Positions 39,490 to 48,382 of a stretch of 64,000 nucleotides of DNA are shown here, one piece after another. The first letter of the stretch is position 1. Each line of letters opens with the position of its first letter. The DNA comes from Lysobacterales bacterium. GTDB lineage: Bacteria; Pseudomonadota; Gammaproteobacteria; Xanthomonadales; SZUA-5. A program made the position numbers and the translations under genes. The stretch spans positions 122,889 through 186,888 of the forward strand of contig JALHRS010000001.1 in NCBI GenBank assembly GCA_022841325.1. Direction: 5' to 3'. The notes below the pieces were generated by a model that was given only the letters and a program-made list of their open reading frames with translations, was not told the DNA's origin and ran no database searches.

Positions 39490-39697
39490 GGGGGCAAGGG
39501 GCGGGGGGCAGGGGACGAGGCTCGCGTCACCGTCAGGACGCGAAGCGAAGTTCGATCTCTTTCGCTTCGATGATTCAAGTACGCAGATTGCCAGCGTCTG
39601 CATCACAGTGAGGTCATGCGGCACGGTTGGTCCCCTGCCCCTTGCCCCCTGCCCCCTGCCCCCTATCCCCTGCCCCCTGCCCCTTGCCCCGCCCCTC
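39490..39697. repeat. Composite inverted-tract element B between recG and the nucleoside hydrolase gene
   Basis: The 265-base gap has no gene. A G-rich tract at 39490-39515 (GGGGGCAAGGGG type) is answered by a longer C-rich tract at 39630-39697 built from CCCCTGCC and CCCCTTGCC units. Read on the minus strand, the longer arm begins at the recG stop codon and is strongly G-rich, with at least ten runs of four or five Gs, so it could form G-quadruplexes. The C-rich arm precedes the next gene. The central about 115 bases contain GCGAAGCGAAG-type short repeats but no clear palindrome. Confidence 0.85.
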
Positions 39698-41807
39698 AGG
39701 CCTTGGCATAGCGTGCGGCAGCGCCCACCCAGCGCCGCACCAGTTGTTCGGCGGCCGCCACATCGCGGCCAAGCAAGGTATCGGCGAGCTGACGCGCGCT
39801 GTCGAGCAGGCCGGCATCCCGCTGCAGGTCAGCCACCTTGAACAGCGCCTCACCGGTTTGCCGCGTACCCAGAACCTCACCCGGACCACGCAGCTCCAGA
39901 TCGCGCTCGGCAATGACAAAGCCATCGGTACTGTCGCGCAGCACCGCCAGTCGTTGCCGGGCGGTCTCTGACAGGGGTGGCTGGTAGAGCAACACGCAGC
40001 TCGATTCGAGCGAGCCGCGCCCGACCCGTCCCCGCAGCTGGTGCAGTTGCGCCAGGCCCAGCCGCTCCGGATTCTCGATGATCATCAGACTGGCCTTGGG
40101 CACATCGACGCCGACCTCGATCACCGTCGTCGCCACCAGCAGGTCGATGTCCCCGGCCGCAAAGGCCTGCATCACGGCGGCGCGATCGCCGGCCTTGAGC
40201 CGGCCATGCACCAGTCCCACGCGCAGGTGCGGCAACACCGCGGTCAGGTCGGCGGCGGTCTTTTCCGCCGCTTCCGCCTCGACCTCGTCGGACTCCTCGA
40301 TCAGCGTGCACACCCAGTAGGCCTGGCGTCCGGCGGCGCAGGCATCGGCGATGCGCTGGGTCACTTCATCGCGCCGCAATCGATTGACAGCCACGGTCTG
40401 GATCGGTTTGCGACCTGGCGGCATCTGGTCGATCACCGAGACATCCAGATCGGCGAACCGGGTCATTGCCAGCGTCCGCGGTATCGGTGTCGCCGTCATC
40501 ACCAGCTGATGTGGGCGCAACTCGCCGACCCGCCCCTTCTGCGCCAGCGCCAGGCGCTGATCGACGCCGAAGCGATGCTGCTCGTCGATGATCGCCAGCC
40601 CCAGGGCCTGAAACTGCACCGAATCCTGCATCAGCGCATGCGTGCCCACGGCCCAGGGCGCACCCTCGGCGATGGCCGTCAGCGCGGCCTCGCGGGCCTT
40701 GCCCTTGACCCGTGAGCTGAGCCAGACGCCGGACAGCCCGAGCGGCGCAAACCAGCGCTCGAAGCTGCGGCGGTGCTGTTCGGCAAGCAGCTCGGTGGGC
40801 GCCATGACCGCGGCCTGCATGCCACTCTCGATGGCCGCCAGCGCCGCCAGCGCCGAGACGATGGTCTTGCCGGAGCCCACATCGCCCTGCAACAGCCGCA
40901 ACATGGGCGCGCTGCGGGCGAGATCGGCGTCGATTTCGGCCAGCACCCGTTGCTGGGCTGCGGTCAGCGCAAAGGGCAGATCGGCCAGCAGCCGCTGTCG
41001 CAATCGCCCGGAGCTACGTAACACCGGCGAACGCTCGCTGCGCACGCGGGCGCGCACCAGCCGCATGCTGAGGTGGTGCGCCAGCAATTCCTCGAAAGCC
41101 AGGCGTTGGCGCGCCGGATGCGGGCCGCTGGCGATGGCCTCGACTTCAGCGCGATCGCGTGGCTTGTGCAGCTTGCGCACGGCCTCGCTCAACCGCGGCC
41201 AGTCGCTGGGCAACGAAGTGGCGAGTGGACCATCGGCGCCTTCGGGCAGCAGTTCCAGTGCGCGCTCGATGGCGCGCTGCAGGCGCACATGGCCGATGCC
41301 CTCCGCCTTGGGATACACCGGGCGCATGGTGCCCTCGACGGCGATGGTCTCCTCGGCGCCGAGGATCCGGTACTTGGGATGCACCACTTCCAGCGAGTAG
41401 TTGCCGGCACGCGGTTCACCGTAGACCAGCAGGCGGGTGCCGGTCTTCATCTGCTCGGCCTGGGCCTGCTTGAAATGGAAGAAACGCAGCACGATCCGGC
41501 CGGTGCCATCGGCCACCGCAACCAGCAGCATGCGGCGGCGCCGGAAACTGATTTCGGCGTGCTCGACGGTACCGCTGAACTGCGCCGCCAGTCCGGGTCG
41601 CAGGGCGCCGATGGCGTGGACCTCGGTGCGGTCCTCGAATCGCAGCGGGAAATGGAACCAGAGATCGCCGAGGGTCAGAAATCCGGCGCTCTGCAGATCG
41701 GCAATCAGGGACTTGCCCAGACTGCCGAGTACGGACAGCGGCTGGGCCGCGCGCAGCGCGAAGGCATCTTCGGGAACTTGCGGGCTGGCGCTGGCGGGCG
41801 CCGCCAC
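39696..41807 (-). CDS. recG: ATP-dependent DNA helicase RecG
   Basis: A 703-residue helicase that remodels stalled replication forks and Holliday junctions. The N-terminal wedge/OB region contains GPLSVLGSLGKS-like and FPLRFEDR motifs. The helicase core has Walker A GDVGSGKT at about 305, DEQH at about 407, the TATPIPRTLAMT motif and the TRG-type C-terminal motif QLRGRVGRG. It starts with GTG immediately after the ridA stop codon, so translation is coupled. The order rpoZ-spoT-ridA-recG is as in other gammaproteobacteria. The stop codon touches the G-rich tract of element B. Confidence 0.97.
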   Translation of the reverse strand: MAAPASASPQVPEDAFALRAAQPLSVLGSLGKSLIADLQSAGFLTLGDLWFHFPLRFEDRTEVHAIGALRPGLAAQFSGTVEHAEISFRRRRMLLVAVADGTGRIVLRFFHFKQAQAEQMKTGTRLLVYGEPRAGNYSLEVVHPKYRILGAEETIAVEGTMRPVYPKAEGIGHVRLQRAIERALELLPEGADGPLATSLPSDWPRLSEAVRKLHKPRDRAEVEAIASGPHPARQRLAFEELLAHHLSMRLVRARVRSERSPVLRSSGRLRQRLLADLPFALTAAQQRVLAEIDADLARSAPMLRLLQGDVGSGKTIVSALAALAAIESGMQAAVMAPTELLAEQHRRSFERWFAPLGLSGVWLSSRVKGKAREAALTAIAEGAPWAVGTHALMQDSVQFQALGLAIIDEQHRFGVDQRLALAQKGRVGELRPHQLVMTATPIPRTLAMTRFADLDVSVIDQMPPGRKPIQTVAVNRLRRDEVTQRIADACAAGRQAYWVCTLIEESDEVEAEAAEKTAADLTAVLPHLRVGLVHGRLKAGDRAAVMQAFAAGDIDLLVATTVIEVGVDVPKASLMIIENPERLGLAQLHQLRGRVGRGSLESSCVLLYQPPLSETARQRLAVLRDSTDGFVIAERDLELRGPGEVLGTRQTGEALFKVADLQRDAGLLDSARQLADTLLGRDVAAAEQLVRRWVGAAARYAKA

Positions 41808-42194
41808 TCAGGACAGCTCGAGGATGGCGTCCATTTCGACGCGTGCTCCGCGCGGCAACTCGCGCACACCAATGGCGGCGCGGGCCGGGTAAGGCTCCTC
41901 GAAGTACTTGCCCATGATCTCGTTGATCACCGGAAAACAGCTCATGTCGGTCAGGAACACATTCAACTTGACCACATCCTTGAGCCCGCCACCGGCCGCT
42001 TCAGCCACCGCCCGCAGGTTGCGGAAAACCCGATGCACTTCGGTTTCGATATCGGCGTTGTCCATCTGCATGGTCGCCGGATCGAGCGGAATCTGGCCGG
42101 ACAGATAGACCATCGGGCCCACGCGCACGGCCTGGGAGTAGGTGCCGATGGCTTGCGGTGCCAGGTCAGTGCGGATGATGCTGCGTTGTCTCAT
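41808..42194 (-). CDS. ridA: RidA family enamine/imine deaminase
   Basis: A 128-residue trimeric RidA/YjgF protein that removes reactive 2-aminoacrylate and related imines. Motifs are [24 protein letters not shown], the [16 protein letters not shown] segment with the conserved Arg, and the terminal VEMDAI. The start at 42194 begins the family-typical N-terminus ([13 protein letters not shown]). It lies between spoT and recG, 16 bases after the spoT stop, as in many gammaproteobacteria. Confidence 0.95.
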   Translation of the reverse strand: MRQRSIIRTDLAPQAIGTYSQAVRVGPMVYLSGQIPLDPATMQMDNADIETEVHRVFRNLRAVAEAAGGGLKDVVKLNVFLTDMSCFPVINEIMGKYFEEPYPARAAIGVRELPRGARVEMDAILELS

Positions 42195-42210
42195 GAGACC
42201 AGGTCCTCGG

Positions 42211-44379
42211 TCAGATCTGTTGTCGGTGGACCACCAGCACCACATCGGCACGGCGCACGCGCTTCATCACTTCGGCCAGATGCTCGCGGTGCCGCACTTC
42301 GATGGTGAACAGCAGCGATGCGCTGTGGGCGTCCCGGTCCAAGTATTCCACGTTCTCGATGTTGGAATTGGCGTCGGCGATCGCGGCGGCCACCGTGGCC
42401 AGCACGCCGGGCCGATTGGCGACATCGATACGCAGCTGCACGCGGTAGTCGCCGCTCACCTCGGGTTCCCAATCCACCCGGACCACGCGCTCGGGCTGCT
42501 TACGCATTTCGACGACGTTGGGACAGGTGGTCTGGTGCACCACCAGACCCTTGCCGGCGCTGAGGAAGCCGATGATCGGATCACCCGGAATCGGCATGCA
42601 GCACTGGCCAAAGGTCAGCACTCCGCGTTCGCTGCCGGAGATACGCACCACATCGTCGCGCTGCAACTCGCCGGGAAGCGCGTCGCCACGCCAGAGCTGC
42701 CGCGCCACCAGTGCCGGCATCCGCGCACCGAGGGCAATGTCGGCCAGCAACTCCTCCAGCCGGCGCATGCGGTTCTCTTCCAGATAGGTATGCAGCACCT
42801 CATCCGGAACGGCGTCCAGATTGCCGCCCAGATCGGCCAGCGCCCGACCGAGCATGCGATGCCCCAGCGACACCGCGTCCTCGTGCTGCAGCTGTTTCAG
42901 GTAATGCCGGATCGAGGTGCGGGCCTTGCTGGTGACCACAAACTCCAGCCACTGCGGCTGCGGTGCAGCACTGGCGGCGGTGACGATCTCCACGGTCTGA
43001 CCACTGAGCAGGCGCGTGCGCAGCGGTCGCAGCTGGCGGTCAATCCGCGCAGCAACGGCGTGGTCACCGACATTGGTATGTACGGCATAGGCAAAGTCGA
43101 TGGCGCAGGCGTTGCGCGGCAGCGCCAGGATCTTGCCCTTGGGCGTGAACAGGTAGACCTCATCGGGAAACAGGTCGACCTTGACGTTCTCCAGAAATTC
43201 GATCGAGCTTCCGGCCTGACGCTGGGTATCGACCAGTCCCTGCAGCCACTCGCGGGCGCGCATCTGGGCATTGTTGGCCGGGCTCGAATCGGATTTGTAG
43301 ATCCAGTGCGCGGCCACGCCGCGTTCGGCGACGATGTCCATGTCCTCGGTGCGGATCTGGATCTCGATCGGCGCACCGCCCGGCCCGAACAGCACCGTAT
43401 GCAGCGACTGGTAGCCGTTGGCCTTGGGGATGGCGATGTAGTCCTTGAAGCGATTTTCCAGCGGCTTGTACAGGCCATGCGCCGTGCCCAGCACCTGATA
43501 GCACTGCGACACGCTGGCCACGATCACGCGGACGCCATAGACATCGACGACCTCGGCGAAACTCTTGTGGTCGCCGCGCATCTTGCGATAGATGCTGTAC
43601 GGCGACTTGATCCGGCTGACGATGCGCGCCGGCATGCCGTCTTCCTTGAGACGCTGCGCCAGAGCCGATTCGATCTTGCTCATGATTTCCCGGCGATTGC
43701 CGATCATCGCCTTGATGCGCGCGGCAATCACCGCATGACGGCGCGGGTGCAGAGACTTGAATCCCAGCTCCTGCAACTCGCTCTTGAGCTTGTTCATGCC
43801 CAGGCGTTGCGCGATCGGCGCGTACACATCCAGGGTTTCGCGGGCTACTCGGCGGCGACCCTCGTCGCTCATCGAATCGAGCGTGCGCATATTGTGCAAA
43901 CGATCGGCCAGCTTGATCAGGATGACCCTGAGATCGCGGGCCATCGCCAGCAGCATCTTGCGGAAACTCTCCGCCGTGGCCGCCTCGCGCGAGGCGAACT
44001 GGACCTTGTCGAGCTTGGTGACACCATCGACCAGATCGGCCACGGTTTCACCGAACTCCGCCACCAGCGAGTCCTTGGTGACCTTGGTGTCCTCGATGGT
44101 GTCGTGCAGGATGCCGGCCATCAAGGTCTCGGCATCCAGATGCATCTCGGCAAGGATCCGCGCCACCGCCACCGGATGGGTGATGTAGGGCTCGCCGCTC
44201 TTGCGATTCTGGCCGCGATGGGCGTGTTCGCCGATGGCGAAGGCCTTCTCGACCTGCCGTACCTGCTCAGCGGTCAGGTAGGTTTGCAGCAGTTGCCGCA
44301 GTTCCAGCATGAAATGCGGCAGCAGATCCTGCTGCGCAGAGGCAGCAGGCAGCGGGGCAGAGGGCGCTTCGGTATTCAC
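42211..44379 (-). CDS. spoT: Bifunctional (p)ppGpp synthetase/hydrolase
   Basis: A 722-residue RelA/SpoT homologue controlling the stringent response. The hydrolase domain is intact, with HDTIEDT at about 91-97 and the RHLNM-like [12 protein letters not shown]. The synthetase domain has the [16 protein letters not shown] segment and YRSLHT-like [15 protein letters not shown] ([16 protein letters not shown]), helical, zinc-finger-like (CCMPIPGD) and C-terminal ACT domains follow. Presence of the intact HD site indicates SpoT rather than RelA. A GTG start is used. The gene lies 27 bases after rpoZ. Confidence 0.96.
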   Translation of the reverse strand: MNTEAPSAPLPAASAQQDLLPHFMLELRQLLQTYLTAEQVRQVEKAFAIGEHAHRGQNRKSGEPYITHPVAVARILAEMHLDAETLMAGILHDTIEDTKVTKDSLVAEFGETVADLVDGVTKLDKVQFASREAATAESFRKMLLAMARDLRVILIKLADRLHNMRTLDSMSDEGRRRVARETLDVYAPIAQRLGMNKLKSELQELGFKSLHPRRHAVIAARIKAMIGNRREIMSKIESALAQRLKEDGMPARIVSRIKSPYSIYRKMRGDHKSFAEVVDVYGVRVIVASVSQCYQVLGTAHGLYKPLENRFKDYIAIPKANGYQSLHTVLFGPGGAPIEIQIRTEDMDIVAERGVAAHWIYKSDSSPANNAQMRAREWLQGLVDTQRQAGSSIEFLENVKVDLFPDEVYLFTPKGKILALPRNACAIDFAYAVHTNVGDHAVAARIDRQLRPLRTRLLSGQTVEIVTAASAAPQPQWLEFVVTSKARTSIRHYLKQLQHEDAVSLGHRMLGRALADLGGNLDAVPDEVLHTYLEENRMRRLEELLADIALGARMPALVARQLWRGDALPGELQRDDVVRISGSERGVLTFGQCCMPIPGDPIIGFLSAGKGLVVHQTTCPNVVEMRKQPERVVRVDWEPEVSGDYRVQLRIDVANRPGVLATVAAAIADANSNIENVEYLDRDAHSASLLFTIEVRHREHLAEVMKRVRRADVVLVVHRQQI

Positions 44380-44406
44380 GCGGCTCAGCCCCGCCTGTGT
44401 CTTCGA

Positions 44407-44700
44407 TCAAAGATCGTCGTCGCCCTTGCCGAGGCCGTCGTCGAGTTCGGCGGCAGCCCATTCCATGGCCTGGCGCTCGGCCGCTTCGCGCTCGCGCTTC
44501 TCGACATCGGCCAGCAGCTGGTTGGTCACCTGCCCGGTCGCGATCTCGCGCAGGGCAATCACGGTGGGCTTGTCATCGTCTTCGGGTACCAGGGTGTCGG
44601 CGCCGCGGGCGACCTGACGGGCACGCTTGCTGGCCATCAACACCAGTTCGAATCGGTTGTCGACTACCTTGAGGCAGTCCTGGACGGTAATGCGGGCCAT
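44407..44700 (-). CDS. rpoZ: RNA polymerase omega subunit
   Basis: A 97-residue subunit that assists RNA polymerase assembly and forms part of a ppGpp-binding site. [29 protein letters not shown] is the standard N-terminus. The C-terminal tail is acidic. AGGAG precedes the ATG. It heads the rpoZ-spoT-ridA-recG unit. gmk, which often precedes rpoZ, is absent here; instead an unknown gene lies 122 bases upstream. Confidence 0.97.
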   Translation of the reverse strand: MARITVQDCLKVVDNRFELVLMASKRARQVARGADTLVPEDDDKPTVIALREIATGQVTNQLLADVEKREREAAERQAMEWAAAELDDGLGKGDDDL

Positions 44701-44822
44701 GGTGAGCTCCTGAGCCGGTCAAATGCGGGTTAATCGCCGATTGTATCCCGAGCGGGCCGAGTCACCAAACAAAGTCTGTGTTCCGGTGGGTCGACGGTCA
44801 GCCGGGGCGACAGCGAAACGGA

Positions 44823-45401
44823 TCAATGCCTGGATGTGGGCGCATCGATGACGATGGCTCCGGGGAAGACATCGGCGGCACGATCCTGGCGAACTCGCCC
44901 GTGTGATTCGCACCAGGCATAAGCCAGGGCCGGATCGAGGCGGCCCTCGGCACTGGCCAGACGACGCAACTCGAACAGCACCCGCACCAGTTCGGCGAAG
45001 GCCTGTGCCAGCTGCTGGAACAGGCGGTTGAGCCCGTCGCTGGCCACTGCCCCCAGGTGCCGGTAGGCGTCGCTGCCGATGTCCTGGAAATAGCTCAGCG
45101 ATACCCGTCGGCGCTCGGCCTGCTCAGGATAGAGCCCGGCAATCAGCAGACAACCGTCACCGACGTCGCGCAATCCATGCTCGCGCCGGCGGCCGCTGGA
45201 CAGCAAGGTCTCCAGCCACTCCAGCGCCATCGTGCGCCCGGCCAGACCGCCATCGGCCTGATGCCGGATCAGCGTAAACACCAGATAACTCTCAAGATCG
45301 TCGCCCAGTTGTCGCGATGCCCGGGCCTCGGCGTCCTTCACCAGACCCTGCCACAGAGCCGTGGCCGTCCCTTCGGCAACGAGTTTCTCGCGAGATTCCA
45401 T
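44823..45401 (-). CDS. Conserved-looking protein of unknown function upstream of rpoZ
   Basis: A 192-residue soluble protein I do not recognise. It is mostly helical, with DLESYLVFTLIRHQADGGLAGRTMALEWLE in the first half, CLLIAGLYPEQAERRRVSL.YF in the middle, and FQQLAQAFAELVRVLFELRRLAS near the end. There are no membrane segments or signal peptide. An AGGAGG Shine-Dalgarno lies about 4-5 bases before the ATG at 45401, which makes the gene and its start credible. A 122-base gap separates it from rpoZ on the same strand, and that gap must carry any separate rpoZ promoter. Confidence 0.75.
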   Translation of the reverse strand: MESREKLVAEGTATALWQGLVKDAEARASRQLGDDLESYLVFTLIRHQADGGLAGRTMALEWLETLLSSGRRREHGLRDVGDGCLLIAGLYPEQAERRRVSLSYFQDIGSDAYRHLGAVASDGLNRLFQQLAQAFAELVRVLFELRRLASAEGRLDPALAYAWCESHGRVRQDRAADVFPGAIVIDAPTSRH

Positions 45402-45643
45402 CTGACCTCCTGCAGTTACCGGTGCTGATGCGGCAGTGCCGCGGGCCACGAACAGGCCCGCTGCGTCGGATACCACAACAGCGTTGGCAAAAGAGGTCGC
45501 CACGAGGGCGCTGGGTAAGAGTTTCGCAATCCGGACGCATCGCGGTCAACGCCCCCGACCGGCACGATTCAGGCGCCTGATCTTCACGGCGCCCAGCAGG
45601 CCGACTGATAATCTCGTCGCCCGCCCGCACTCAGGAGATTGCC

Positions 45644-46426
45644 ATGCGCTGGTCCGTGTCATTGATTGCTGCCGCCTGCCTGGTTTCAACGTCAGCATCT
45701 GCCGCACTGATCGACACGCCGCTGTCGTTCAGCATCGATGGCACCGAGTTCGCCGGGATGCTGGTGCACGACGATGCGCAACCATCCAGGCGCTCGATCC
45801 TGATGGTGCCGAACTGGATGGGCATCAACGAGGGCAATCTGGCGCAGGCGCGCCTGGTCGCCGAACGCGGCTACACGGTCTACGTGGTGGACATGTATGG
45901 CAAGGACATCCGCCCAGCCAATGGCGCCGAAGCCGGCAAGGCCGCAGGCGCGGTCAAGGGCGACCTCGATCTCATGCACCAGCGCATCAGCACGGCACTG
46001 AACACCCTGGTCGAACAGAAGACGGTGCCCGTCGACCGCGCCCGGATCGGCGCCATCGGCTTCTGCTTCGGCGGCACCGTGGTGCTGGAACTGGCGCGCA
46101 TCGGCACGCCGCTGGCTGGCGCGGTGTCTTTCCATGGCGGCCTGGCGACGGTGGCGCCGGCCAGACCCGACACCGTCCAGAGCAAACTGCTGGTACTGCA
46201 CGGCGCCGACGATCCTTACGTGCCGGCCGACGAGGTCAATGCCTTCGAGGCCGAGATGCGTGCCGCCAGGGCCGACTGGCAACTGGTGAAATTCAGCAAT
46301 TCGGTGCATTCCTTCACCGATCCGGACGCGAACGCACCCGGCCAGGCCCAGTACAACCCCGATAGCGCACGCCGTGCCTATCTGATGATGGACAATTTCT
46401 TCGAGGAGACCATGGGCGCACCCTGA
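45644..46426 (+). CDS. Exported dienelactone hydrolase family protein
   Basis: A 260-residue alpha/beta hydrolase with a signal peptide (cleavage near ASASA, residue 20). The catalytic triad is visible: Cys141 in GFCFGG, Asp189 or Asp190 in HGADDPYVP, and His222 in VHSFTDP. These match the dienelactone hydrolase family, but an exported member is unlikely to act in chlorocatechol breakdown, so the substrate is unknown. AGGAG precedes the ATG, and a GATAAT hexamer at 45606-45611 could be the -10 element. It is convergent with the Lrp gene. Confidence 0.92.
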   Translation: MRWSVSLIAAACLVSTSASAALIDTPLSFSIDGTEFAGMLVHDDAQPSRRSILMVPNWMGINEGNLAQARLVAERGYTVYVVDMYGKDIRPANGAEAGKAAGAVKGDLDLMHQRISTALNTLVEQKTVPVDRARIGAIGFCFGGTVVLELARIGTPLAGAVSFHGGLATVAPARPDTVQSKLLVLHGADDPYVPADEVNAFEAEMRAARADWQLVKFSNSVHSFTDPDANAPGQAQYNPDSARRAYLMMDNFFEETMGAP

Positions 46427-46432
46427 GCGCCG

Positions 46433-46909
46433 CTATTCCGGCCGCACATAGACCGGCACGTCCGGGTTGCGCCGGAACTCGAAGATCAGATGGGTTTCGA
46501 TGTGCGCCACCTCCTCGCGCTGGGTGAAAGCCGCCAGCAGAAAGCCGCGCAGGTGGGCACTGTCACGCACGGCAACGTGGACCAGGAAGTCGTCGGCACC
46601 GGCGACGTGATAGAAGGCCAGGACCTCGGTCAGCCCGAGCAGATGGTCGTGAAAGGCGTCAACCATCTCGCGTGAATGCCGGGCCAGGCGCACGGCGACC
46701 ATGGCCTGCAGCGCAATGCCCAGGGCCTCGGCATTGAGCTCGGCGTGAAAGCCCTGGATCACACCGGTCTCGCGCAGGCGGCGCACCCGCTCCAGTGCGG
46801 TAGACGGGGCTACGCCGACGGCCTCGGCCAGATCCTTGTTGCTCAGCCGAGCATGCTTTCGCAGAAGCCGGACGAGTTCGATATCGATTCGGTCCAGATC
46901 GATCTTCAT
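46433..46909 (-). CDS. Lrp/AsnC family transcriptional regulator
   Basis: A 158-residue regulator with an N-terminal winged helix-turn-helix (LSNKDLAEAVGVAPSTALERVRRL) and a C-terminal RAM effector-binding domain (VAVRLARHSREMVDAFHDHLLG, YHVAGADDFLVHVAVRD). GGAG lies about 7 bases before the ATG at 46909. It is divergent from a PLP-dependent sulfur-amino-acid enzyme across a 92-base gap. The layout resembles the mdeR-mdeA pair of Pseudomonas putida, so I infer that it controls that enzyme gene in response to an amino acid. Confidence 0.93.
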   Translation of the reverse strand: MKIDLDRIDIELVRLLRKHARLSNKDLAEAVGVAPSTALERVRRLRETGVIQGFHAELNAEALGIALQAMVAVRLARHSREMVDAFHDHLLGLTEVLAFYHVAGADDFLVHVAVRDSAHLRGFLLAAFTQREEVAHIETHLIFEFRRNPDVPVYVRPE

Positions 46910-47001
46910 GCGATTTCTCCGAATTATCGTCGGCAGACCCGCCGAGCGCACTTCCAAAGTCTACGCTAGTGGCTCGAAGTGCGAATCCGGGAGGGCTCAT
47001 C

Positions 47002-48192
47002 ATGAAACAGCGCATGGCCACACAGGTGGTACACGCCGGTCGCGAGGACCTGTGCTCGCTGGGCGTGCACGTGACCCCCATCGATCTGTCCAGCACCTAT
47101 CCCACGCCGGATCCGGATGCGGCTGCGGCCAGCCTGGAGGCCTTCGTTGGCGGCGCCGAGAATGCCGTCAATCCAGTCTATGCCCGATTGCACAATCCCA
47201 CTGTCGCCCGTTTCGAGCGGGCGCTGGCGACCCTGGAAGGCGCCGATCAGGCGGTCGCCTTCGGCTCCGGCATGGCGGCGCTGACGGCGGTGCTGCTGGC
47301 GCTGGGCGATCGGGGCAAGCATGTGGTCGCGGTGCGCCCCCTCTACGGTGGCACCGATCATCTGCTGGCCACCGGCCTGCTCGGCACCGAAGTCAGCTTT
47401 GTCGACGCCGATGCAGTCGCTGCAGCCATCCGGCCGGATACGGGCCTGGTGATGATCGAGACCCCGGCCAACCCGACGGTAGAACTGGTCGATATCGAGG
47501 CCATCGTGCAGCAGGCGGGCTCGGTACCGGTGCTGGTCGATTCGACCTTCGCCACGCCGATCCTGCAGCGTCCGCTGGAACTGGGCGCGACCATGGTGCT
47601 GCACAGCGCCACCAAGTTTCTCGGCGGCCATGGTGATGTGGTCGCCGGCGTGGTTGCCTGCGGCGCCGAATTCGCCGGCAAACTGCGCCAGGTGCGCATC
47701 CTCACCGGCGCGATCCTGCATCCGCTGGCAGCCTTTCTGCTGCTGCGCGGCCTGTCCACCTTGCGCCTGCGAGTGCTGGCGGCACAGGAAAACGCCCAGC
47801 AACTGGCATCGCGACTGGCACGCCATCCGCAGATCGCCAAGGTGCACTATCCAGGCATGGGCGGCCAGCGGCAAAGCGCCATCCTGAACCGACAGATGGT
47901 CGGGCCGGGCTCGGTGCTGGCTTTCGAGATGCACTCGGGAGCCGAAGCCGATCGCATGCTGCGGGCACTGCGGCTGATCACGCCCGCCGTCAGCCTGGGA
48001 TCGGTCGACTCCTTGATCCAGCGTCCGGCCGCCCTGACCCACCGCATCGTCGATGCCCAGGCGCGCAGCGAGCATGGCATCAGCGATGGCCTGCTGAGGA
48101 TGTCGGTGGGTATCGAGGATGCCGAGGACCTGTGGGCCGATCTGGCGCAGGCCCTGCAAGCCGCCGAAGCGCCGATGGCGCAGGCTGCCTGA
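47002..48192 (+). CDS. Cys/Met metabolism PLP-dependent enzyme (gamma-lyase or cystathionine gamma-synthase type)
   Basis: A 396-residue trans-sulfuration family enzyme. The PLP lysine is Lys205 in HSATKFLGGHGD. The N-terminal YARLHNPT and the substrate-loop motif RPLYGGTDH are typical. The gene context with a divergent Lrp regulator suggests methionine gamma-lyase. However, the Cys that marks well-studied gamma-lyases two residues after that Tyr is Gly117 here, as in cystathionine gamma-synthase/lyase, so exact activity is open. GGGAGG precedes the ATG. Convergent with the adhesin gene across a palindrome-rich gap. Confidence 0.88.
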   Translation: MKQRMATQVVHAGREDLCSLGVHVTPIDLSSTYPTPDPDAAAASLEAFVGGAENAVNPVYARLHNPTVARFERALATLEGADQAVAFGSGMAALTAVLLALGDRGKHVVAVRPLYGGTDHLLATGLLGTEVSFVDADAVAAAIRPDTGLVMIETPANPTVELVDIEAIVQQAGSVPVLVDSTFATPILQRPLELGATMVLHSATKFLGGHGDVVAGVVACGAEFAGKLRQVRILTGAILHPLAAFLLLRGLSTLRLRVLAAQENAQQLASRLARHPQIAKVHYPGMGGQRQSAILNRQMVGPGSVLAFEMHSGAEADRMLRALRLITPAVSLGSVDSLIQRPAALTHRIVDAQARSEHGISDGLLRMSVGIEDAEDLWADLAQALQAAEAPMAQAA

Positions 48193-48202
48193 GGCGCAAG
48201 TT

Positions 48203-48269
48203 TTCCGGACTTGTCCGGACGCTCTGCGGCCGACCCGGAGTCTCAACAGCGTCCGGACAAGTCCGGACC
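48203..48269. repeat. Inverted pair of CCGGACAAGTCCGG palindromes
   Basis: Two palindromes, 48203-48223 and 48249-48269, are inverted copies of each other. They lie between the convergent PLP enzyme and adhesin genes. The same core forms the stem of the terminator at 48303-48329, and a diverged copy with its flank (ACAAGTC core, then AAAGCGG) lies at 63246-63282. Confidence 0.75.
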
Positions 48270-48302
48270 TACGAAAGCGGCTACTCCAGCCACGCGGAAA
48301 CC

Positions 48303-48329
48303 AAAAAAACGCCCGGACAAGTCCGGGCG
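48303..48329 (-). terminator. Rho-independent terminator of the trimeric autotransporter gene
   Basis: On the minus strand, CGCCCGGAC, a TT loop and GTCCGGGCG form a perfect 9-bp stem followed by TTTTTTTGG. It lies about 55 bases after the stop codon. Confidence 0.9.
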
Positions 48330-48346
48330 TGGATGATCCAGGAATC

Positions 48347-48374
48347 CCGTCCGCGAGCACTGGCTCGCGGACGG
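48347..48374. repeat. Perfect 11-bp hairpin after the autotransporter stop codon
   Basis: CCGTCCGCGAG and its exact complement CTCGCGGACGG flank a six-base loop. It lies between the stop codon and the terminator, with no T-run of its own. It may stabilise the 3' end of the mRNA or assist termination. Confidence 0.7.
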
Positions 48375-48382
48375 TGTGTCAC

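Noticed and set aside
42142..44733. 863-codon plus-strand open frame opposite spoT and rpoZ
   Set aside because: Shadow frame; spoT and rpoZ are unmistakable on the minus strand.
44823..45503. Longer start at 45503 for the unknown gene upstream of rpoZ
   Set aside because: The ATG at 45401 has an AGGAGG sequence at good spacing, while the longer form has none.
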